Under the pieces are notes generated by a model that had not been told where the DNA came from, did not search any database, and saw only the letters and a program-made list of their open reading frames with translations. From DASXHZ01 sp036488085 (GTDB lineage Bacteria; Acidobacteriota; Thermoanaerobaculia; Gp7-AA8), in contig DASXHZ010000029.1 in NCBI GenBank assembly GCA_036488085.1, positions 95,762 through 159,761 on the forward strand: DNA of 64,000 nt. Direction: 5' to 3'. Made by a program: the position numbers and the translations under genes. Below are positions 59,670 to 64,000 of this stretch, piece by piece (positions within the stretch are counted from its first letter, which is position 1; every line of letters begins with the position of its first letter).

Positions 59670-60533
59670 ATGGCTGTTCTTCCCGCCGAGGGGCGATGGT
59701 CCATCAAATCGTTGAGCGACGATGACGTCGCGGCGGCGGTCGCGTTTCTGCGGCGCGACGCGATGATCAACGTGTACCTCCTCTCGCGGCTGCTCGAGGA
59801 GCGGAACGTGGCGGCGACGCAGATCTACGCCGTCTGGCACAACCGCGAGATCACGCTGCTGGCGTCGCTCGCCACGAACATCGTGCTGGCGTCCGATCCC
59901 GGCGCGCCACGCAACGTCACGGAGACGGCGGTCGCGCTGGTGGCGGATCGCATCCTGACGCGCATGCTGCCGGTGCGCGCCATCATCTCGCCGGCGACGC
60001 TGGTCGACATGCTGTGGCAGCACCTCCACTCGCGCATCGACCCGCCGACGGTGGTGAGACTCAATCAGCCGATCTACGCCATCCGGCGGCGTTTCGATTT
60101 TCCCGACCTGACGACCGCACGCTACACGACGATGCGCGACCTCGATGCCCTCGTCCCCGCCTGCGCCGCGATGCACAAGGAGGAAGTCGGAATCGATCCG
60201 CTCGAACGCGACGCGGGCGGCTACCGCGAACGCGTGCGCGAGCTGATCGAACGGAAGCGGTCGATCATCCGAGTTGTAGACGGGACGATTGCAGCGAAGT
60301 GCGAGTTCTCGGCGGTGACGACTGACGTCGTGCAGCTCATGGGCGTCTGGACCGACCCGCGGTTTCGTCGCCGCGGGCTCGCGCAAGAAACGCTGCGCGA
60401 AGTCATCGGTCATCTCTTTCGAAAAGGGAAGATGGTCACGCTGTTCGTGAACGACTTCAACACCGGCGCGATGGCGCTCTACGAAGGCCTCGGATTCCAG
60501 CGAATCGGGGTCAACCGTGCCTTGATCTGGTGA
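59670..60533 (+). CDS. GNAT-family acetyltransferase, two-domain
   Basis: A 287-residue protein. The N-terminal half (residues ~1-130) resembles the DUF4081/GNAT-accessory domain (VAFLRRDAMINVYLLSRLLEE). The C-terminal GNAT core has acetyl-CoA motif A VWTDPRFRRRGLAQETLREV and VNDFNTGAMALYEGLGFQRIG. Substrate unknown. Confidence 0.85.
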   Translation: MAVLPAEGRWSIKSLSDDDVAAAVAFLRRDAMINVYLLSRLLEERNVAATQIYAVWHNREITLLASLATNIVLASDPGAPRNVTETAVALVADRILTRMLPVRAIISPATLVDMLWQHLHSRIDPPTVVRLNQPIYAIRRRFDFPDLTTARYTTMRDLDALVPACAAMHKEEVGIDPLERDAGGYRERVRELIERKRSIIRVVDGTIAAKCEFSAVTTDVVQLMGVWTDPRFRRRGLAQETLREVIGHLFRKGKMVTLFVNDFNTGAMALYEGLGFQRIGVNRALIW

Positions 60534-60638
60534 GTGCGCGGGCAAGCGCATTGCACATTTTTCGGCAGTGCAGCCCGGCAGCTTGGCGGGTCACTGTAAT
60601 CATCATTGCGGCCGGAGTTACTCGGCCGGAGGTGGGGA

Positions 60639-60878
60639 ATGGCCGAAATTGGCACCGTAAAGTGGTTCAACAACGACAAAGGGTACGGATTCATCAAACG
60701 CGAGACGGGCGAAGACGTTTTCGTCCATCACACCGCGATTCAAGCGCAAGGCTACCGAACGCTGAATGAGGGCGAACGGGTGGAGTTCGAAGTGAAGCAG
60801 GGTCCGAAGGGACTACAGGCAGAGAACGTACGCCGCCCTGATGGCGGAGGCGGCGAGCAGGACCGGCGGGCGTCGTAA
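60639..60878 (+). CDS. Cold-shock-domain protein
   Basis: A 79-residue CspA-type nucleic-acid chaperone. MAEIGTVKWFNNDKGYGFIKRETG contains RNP1 (KGYGFIKR) and DVFVHHTAI contains RNP2. A short Gly/Arg-rich tail follows. A very strong GGAGGTGGGGA ribosome-binding site precedes the ATG, after a ~105-nt upstream region that could act as a temperature-sensing leader. Confidence 0.95.
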   Translation: MAEIGTVKWFNNDKGYGFIKRETGEDVFVHHTAIQAQGYRTLNEGERVEFEVKQGPKGLQAENVRRPDGGGGEQDRRAS

Positions 60879-60889
60879 CGGGCGCCCGC
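60866..60889 (+). terminator. Possible hairpin at the end of the cold-shock gene
   Basis: GGCGGGCG and CGGGCGCCCGCC around the stop codon can pair. There is no T-run, so it would be a Rho-dependent or bidirectional end at most. Confidence 0.3.
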
Positions 60890-60898
60890 CCGCATCAC

Positions 60899-61069
60899 CT
60901 AGCTCTCGCTCGTACCGGTGCGCATCAGGAACGCTCCCAGCATTCCGCCCATTGCCAGCGCCGGTAGCGACTGCGCCTGCCCTTTGAGAGCGAGGAGCGC
61001 CGCGGCGACGCCGCCGGCGATGAGTATGAGCGCGCGCAGCGCGAAATCTCGCAGGTCGAACTTGTTCAT
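60899..61069 (-). CDS. Small hydrophobic membrane protein
   Basis: A 56-residue ORF, MNKFDLRDFALRALILIAGG onward, with one or two transmembrane stretches (ALILIAGGVAAALLALK and ALAMGGMLGAFLM). Its ATG lies 5 nt after the stop of the 92-residue gene, as expected for the last member of the gpmI operon. Function unknown. Confidence 0.55.
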   Translation of the reverse strand: MNKFDLRDFALRALILIAGGVAAALLALKGQAQSLPALAMGGMLGAFLMRTGTSES

Positions 61070-61074
61070 GATGG

Positions 61075-61353
61075 TCACCGGCGCTTGGACGACGCCGCGA
61101 CGTATTGTAGCAGCTCGCGATCGAGGTGAAACTCGATCGACCCGTCTTTCTCCACCGTTACCGACGCGACGAGCTGCGGCAGCTGCATTCCGGCCATGAG
61201 ACGCGCGGCGTCGACGCCGAGCGGAGGGACGCGGAGCAGATCGCCCTCGACTTCCACCACCTCGACGCGATCGATCGCACGGCCAAAGACGACGAGCACG
61301 CGCGTTTGGAGCCTTTCCGCCAGTTCGGCACGGAGGTCGTCGATCAGCGTCAT
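61075..61353 (-). CDS. Hypothetical small acidic protein in the gpmI operon
   Basis: A 92-residue protein, MTLIDDLRAELAERLQTRVLVVFGRAIDRVEVVEVEGD and SVTVEKDGSIEFHLDRELLQYVAASSKRR. Balanced composition and ATGA overlap with the phosphatase gene support a real gene. No family recognised. Confidence 0.62.
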   Translation of the reverse strand: MTLIDDLRAELAERLQTRVLVVFGRAIDRVEVVEVEGDLLRVPPLGVDAARLMAGMQLPQLVASVTVEKDGSIEFHLDRELLQYVAASSKRR

Positions 61354-61943
61354 GAACAGTGGCTCGTGTCGTTCCAGAGCTTCACGACGAAGCGATCGCC
61401 GCGCCGCATGAAGATGTTGATCGAAGCATTGTCCTGCGCGAACTGACGCGCCGCGCTGATGGGAAGCTCGAGCAACGCCGTCGCCGCGATGCGGATCGCG
61501 GTGCCGTGCGAGACCGCGACGACACGCCGCCCCTCCATCATCGACACCGCTGTCTCCATGCGCCGCCGGACGTCGTTGTGCGACTCGCCGTTCGGACACG
61601 GAACGTCGCCGTCGTCGATCCAGCGCCGGTAAATCTCGTCGTCGTTCTTCCGTACATCGAGGAACGACTGTCCCTCCCAGTCGCCGTAGTTCATCTCGCG
61701 CAGCTCGTCGAGCGTGATGATCTCGTGCTTCGTCAGCTTCGCGATGGCGCGCGCGGTGGAGAGGGCACGGTTCAGCGTCGAGGAGTAGATCGCGTCGACT
61801 GCCATCGCCGCAACGCGCTCCGCCAGCGCCGCCACCTGCTCCTCGCCGCGCGGCGACAACGCGCTGTCGTTCCACCCCTGCGCGATCCCGTCGACGTTGT
61901 GCACCGTCTCGCCGTGACGGATGAGGATGAGCCGCTCGATCAC
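61350..61943 (-). CDS. Histidine phosphatase (phosphoglycerate-mutase-like)
   Basis: A 197-residue RHG-superfamily enzyme: LILIRHGETVHNVDGIAQGW with the catalytic His, YSSTLNRALSTARAIA, ELREMNYGDWEG, and VAVSHGTAIRIAA with the second His. The sequence fits a broad-specificity phosphatase or a cofactor-dependent mutase. ATGA overlap with gpmI upstream places both glycolytic-type activities in one operon. Confidence 0.9.
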   Translation of the reverse strand: MIERLILIRHGETVHNVDGIAQGWNDSALSPRGEEQVAALAERVAAMAVDAIYSSTLNRALSTARAIAKLTKHEIITLDELREMNYGDWEGQSFLDVRKNDDEIYRRWIDDGDVPCPNGESHNDVRRRMETAVSMMEGRRVVAVSHGTAIRIAATALLELPISAARQFAQDNASINIFMRRGDRFVVKLWNDTSHCS

Positions 61944-63466
61944 GATGCGAGCAGCGACTCCGCGGTCATCTCCTTCGGCTTGTCGATGCCGAGGAGCTGG
62001 AGAATGGTCGGCGCAACGTTCTCGAGCGCGCCGCCGTCGCGCAGTTTGCCGAAATGCTTTTCGGGGTCGACCAGGATGAGCGGGACGGGGTTCGTGGTGT
62101 GCGCCGTGTGCGGCTGATTGGTCTTCGGATCGAACATCAGCTCGCAGTTGCCGTGATCGGCTGTGATCAGCGCGATGCCGTCGACCTTCTCGACGGCATC
62201 GAGGATACGGCCGACCGCCACGTCGGTGTCGTGCACGGCGGTCACCGCGGCATCCATCACGCCGGTGTGGCCGACCATGTCGGGATTCGCGATGTTCATG
62301 ATGATGACGTCGAACTTCTTCGACGCGACCGCTTCGACGACCTTGTCTGTCAATTCGAACACCGACATCTCCGGCTTGAGATCGTACGTCGCGACCTTCG
62401 GAGACGGAACGAGGATCCGCTCCTCGCCCGGCGACTGGGTGTCGGAGCCGCCGTTGAAGAAGAAGGTGACGTGGGCGTACTTTTCAGTCTCCGCGATCCG
62501 GAGTTGCTTCAGCCCCGCGTGCGACAACACCTCGCCGAGGTGGTTCTTTACTTCGGCCGGCGGGAAGATGACGGGGAGCGTCCAGTCCTCGCGGTAGCGG
62601 TTCATCGTCGCGAGGTGAACCTTCGGATGGACGGAGCGTTTGAAGCCGTCGAAGTCGTCGTTCATGAAGGCAAGAACGATCTGCCGCATCCGGTCCGCGC
62701 GGAAGTTGAACCAGATGAGTGTGTCGCCGTCTTCGACGCGTCCGAGGTGGCTGCCGTCTTTGGTGAGGACCGAGATCGGCTCCATGAACTCGTCGGTGAT
62801 GTTCTGTTCGTAGAAGCGCTGCAGCGTTCCGAGCGGGTCCTGCGACTCCGTCCCGACGCCGAGGGTCATGAGGTCGTAGCCGCGTTGCACCCGCTCCCAC
62901 CGCTTGTCGCGATCCATCGTGTAGTAGCGCCCGATGATGGTCGCGAGGTGTGCGTTCTCTTTCCCGTCGAGATGACCGAGGAGCTCGCGCACGTACTTGT
63001 CGGCGGACTTCGGCGGGGTGTCGCGGCCGTCGAGGATCGCGTGCACGAAGACGTTCTTCGCACCGAGCCGCAGCGCGGCGTCGATCATGCCGTGCAGATG
63101 CGACTGGAGCGAATGCACGCCGCCGTCCGACAGCAGGCCCGCGAAGTGGACGTTCTTCCCCTTCACGGCGCTGACGAAGACGTCGTTGTGATCGAGCTCG
63201 CGCTTGTCGATCGCCCTGCTGATCCGGACGATGTCCTGGTCGACGACTCTTCCGGCCCCAATGTTCAGGTGCCCCACCTCGGAGTTCCCCATCTGCCCCG
63301 CCGGCAGCCCGACCGCCTCACCCGAGGCGTCGAGCGTGGTCCAGGACGAGTCGCGGAAGAGCGCATCGAAGCGAGGCTTGTCCGCCATCGCGATTGCGTT
63401 CCACTCCTTTTCTTTGCAGCAGCCGAAGCCGTCGAGGACGATGAGGATGAGAAAAGGACGGGTCAC
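61940..63466 (-). CDS. gpmI: 2,3-bisphosphoglycerate-independent phosphoglycerate mutase
   Basis: A 508-residue alkaline-phosphatase-superfamily mutase interconverting 3- and 2-phosphoglycerate. It shows LIVLDGFGCCKEKEWNAIAMA, QMGNSEVGHLNIGAGRVVDQD with the phosphoserine (~residue 65), HAILDGRDTPPKSA, FNFRADRMRQI, MVGHTGVMDAA and ITADHGNCE metal ligands. GTG start coupled to the DUF4177 gene (GTGA). It is near-parallel in sequence to the start of the divergent gene at 63808. Confidence 0.96.
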   Translation of the reverse strand: MTRPFLILIVLDGFGCCKEKEWNAIAMADKPRFDALFRDSSWTTLDASGEAVGLPAGQMGNSEVGHLNIGAGRVVDQDIVRISRAIDKRELDHNDVFVSAVKGKNVHFAGLLSDGGVHSLQSHLHGMIDAALRLGAKNVFVHAILDGRDTPPKSADKYVRELLGHLDGKENAHLATIIGRYYTMDRDKRWERVQRGYDLMTLGVGTESQDPLGTLQRFYEQNITDEFMEPISVLTKDGSHLGRVEDGDTLIWFNFRADRMRQIVLAFMNDDFDGFKRSVHPKVHLATMNRYREDWTLPVIFPPAEVKNHLGEVLSHAGLKQLRIAETEKYAHVTFFFNGGSDTQSPGEERILVPSPKVATYDLKPEMSVFELTDKVVEAVASKKFDVIIMNIANPDMVGHTGVMDAAVTAVHDTDVAVGRILDAVEKVDGIALITADHGNCELMFDPKTNQPHTAHTTNPVPLILVDPEKHFGKLRDGGALENVAPTILQLLGIDKPKEMTAESLLAS

Positions 63467-63660
63467 GAGGTCGCGGCGTGTTTCTCTCTCTTGAACACCA
63501 TGCCGATGTGATCGGTCGCGCCGGTCTTGAAGTTGATCGACGTGATCGAGACGAGCTCCCAACCTTCGTCGCCGAGGCGGTTCAGCTCTTCCGCGCGCCG
63601 CGGGTCCATTGAGTAGTTCTCCGACCGGACGTTGATGATCTTGTACTCCCAGGTCTTCAT
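63463..63660 (-). CDS. DUF4177 protein
   Basis: A 65-residue protein, MKTWEYKIINVRSENYSMDP, then LNRLGDEGWELVSITS, the DUF4177 pattern (WEYK...LN..G.EGWELV). Function of the family unknown. First gene of the gpmI operon here. Confidence 0.85.
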   Translation of the reverse strand: MKTWEYKIINVRSENYSMDPRRAEELNRLGDEGWELVSITSINFKTGATDHIGMVFKREKHAATS

Positions 63661-63807
63661 GGGTCCGCCCCTCCCGAGTGCTGAACGCTAAGGGCGAAAG
63701 TGTAGCAGTTTCTGCGGCTGCGGCTTCGCCGCGTTGCCGTTTTCGGTTCGTGGCGCCTCGACGCGTTTTGATATGGTTCCGTCGCCGAGCAGGGAAGGGA
63801 GCACTCG

Positions 63808-64000
63808 TTGGATCGCGTCCTCGACAACCGAAAACCGACAACCGACAACGCTGCGAAGCCGCCCTTTCTCATCCTCATCGTTCTCGACGGCTTCGGCTGC
63901 CGCAAGGAAACCGAATCGAATGCCATCGCCGAGGCCGATACGCCGCGCTTCGACCGGCTGTTCCGTGAAAGTGCGTGGACGACGCTCGACGCCTCGGGAC
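63808..64000 (+). CDS. Second phosphoglycerate mutase gene (gpmI-like), 5' part only
   Basis: From a TTG with AAGGGAG six bases upstream the frame reads LDRVLDNRKPTTDNAAK and then PFLILIVLDGFGCRKETESNAIAEADTPRFDRLFRESAWTTLDASG, matching the N-terminus of the neighbouring GpmI almost residue for residue. It runs off the window. The first ~17 residues are encoded by repeat-like ACCGACAACCGACAAC DNA. It is divergent from the first gpmI operon. Confidence 0.85.
   Translation, partial: MDRVLDNRKPTTDNAAKPPFLILIVLDGFGCRKETESNAIAEADTPRFDRLFRESAWTTLDASG

Noticed and set aside
1..64000. tRNA, rRNA, prophage, transposase or replication-origin signals
   Set aside because: None could be recognised by reading; no transposase, integrase or phage structural motifs appear in any frame.

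Overview
This is a GC-rich, gene-dense stretch of a diderm bacterial chromosome. Lipid A genes (lpxD, fabZ, lpxA), the outer-membrane assembly genes bamA and skp, lolD, a full succinylase-type diaminopimelate pathway, a ClpC-type unfoldase with a UVR motif and many soil-type secreted hydrolases together suggest an Acidobacteriota-like organism. That placement is inference; there is no rRNA or tRNA gene in the window to confirm it. Genes are packed tightly, with many ATGA, GTGA and TTGA stop/start overlaps, frequent GTG and TTG starts, and several start codons only 7-10 nt behind a -10 box, which suggests leaderless transcripts.

Layout. 1-2 kb: the end of a YtcJ-type amidohydrolase, a compositionally different membrane protein and a small membrane ORF. 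2-12 kb, minus strand: an ECF sigma factor coupled to a YciI protein; then bamA, skp, a terminator, lpxD-fabZ-lpxA, a Gfo/Idh/MocA dehydrogenase, MTA phosphorylase and a PfkB kinase. 12-17.5 kb: a tautomerase and a phosphoesterase whose 5' ends overlap head to head, clpC, lolD, a YfcE-type phosphoesterase and a thioredoxin-like gene with an in-frame UGA that reads as selenocysteine. 17.5-25 kb: secreted amidohydrolases and an accessory island with a 21-bp palindromic tandem array, a nonsense-mutated small gene, a frameshifted membrane gene and attC-like structures. 25-29.8 kb: SDR reductase, copper-binding lipoprotein, YdcF-like protein, moeA and a GT-C-like membrane protein.

29.8-39 kb: the lysine/DAP operon asd-lysC-dapB-dapA-dapD-aminotransferase, followed by a class A beta-lactamase-like hydrolase, an M15-type peptidase and a carboxylate-amine-ligase-like protein. 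This links DAP supply to possible wall remodelling. 39-45.3 kb: a lytic transglycosylase, RlpA, a soluble histidine kinase, a degenerate S51 peptidase, a PHP hydrolase and sucCD. 45.3-54.7 kb: a cupredoxin, an RlmD-like rRNA methyltransferase carrying an in-frame 132-bp repeat, comEC, miaA, a TPR protein and an FHA-GAF-SpoIIE phosphatase. 54.7-60.9 kb: the amino-sugar recycling operon murQ-nagA-nagB running into an EEP-fold protein, a cardiolipin synthase, a GNAT protein and a cold-shock protein. 60.9-64 kb: a minus-strand operon DUF4177-gpmI-histidine phosphatase-small proteins, facing the start of a second, divergent gpmI.

The most notable signals are the probable selenoprotein with a SECIS-like hairpin at 17.36-17.39 kb, palindromic repeats inserted in frame inside two coding genes, and tandem arrays of about 21 bp at three places. 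In the 19.3 kb array the palindrome arms change together.
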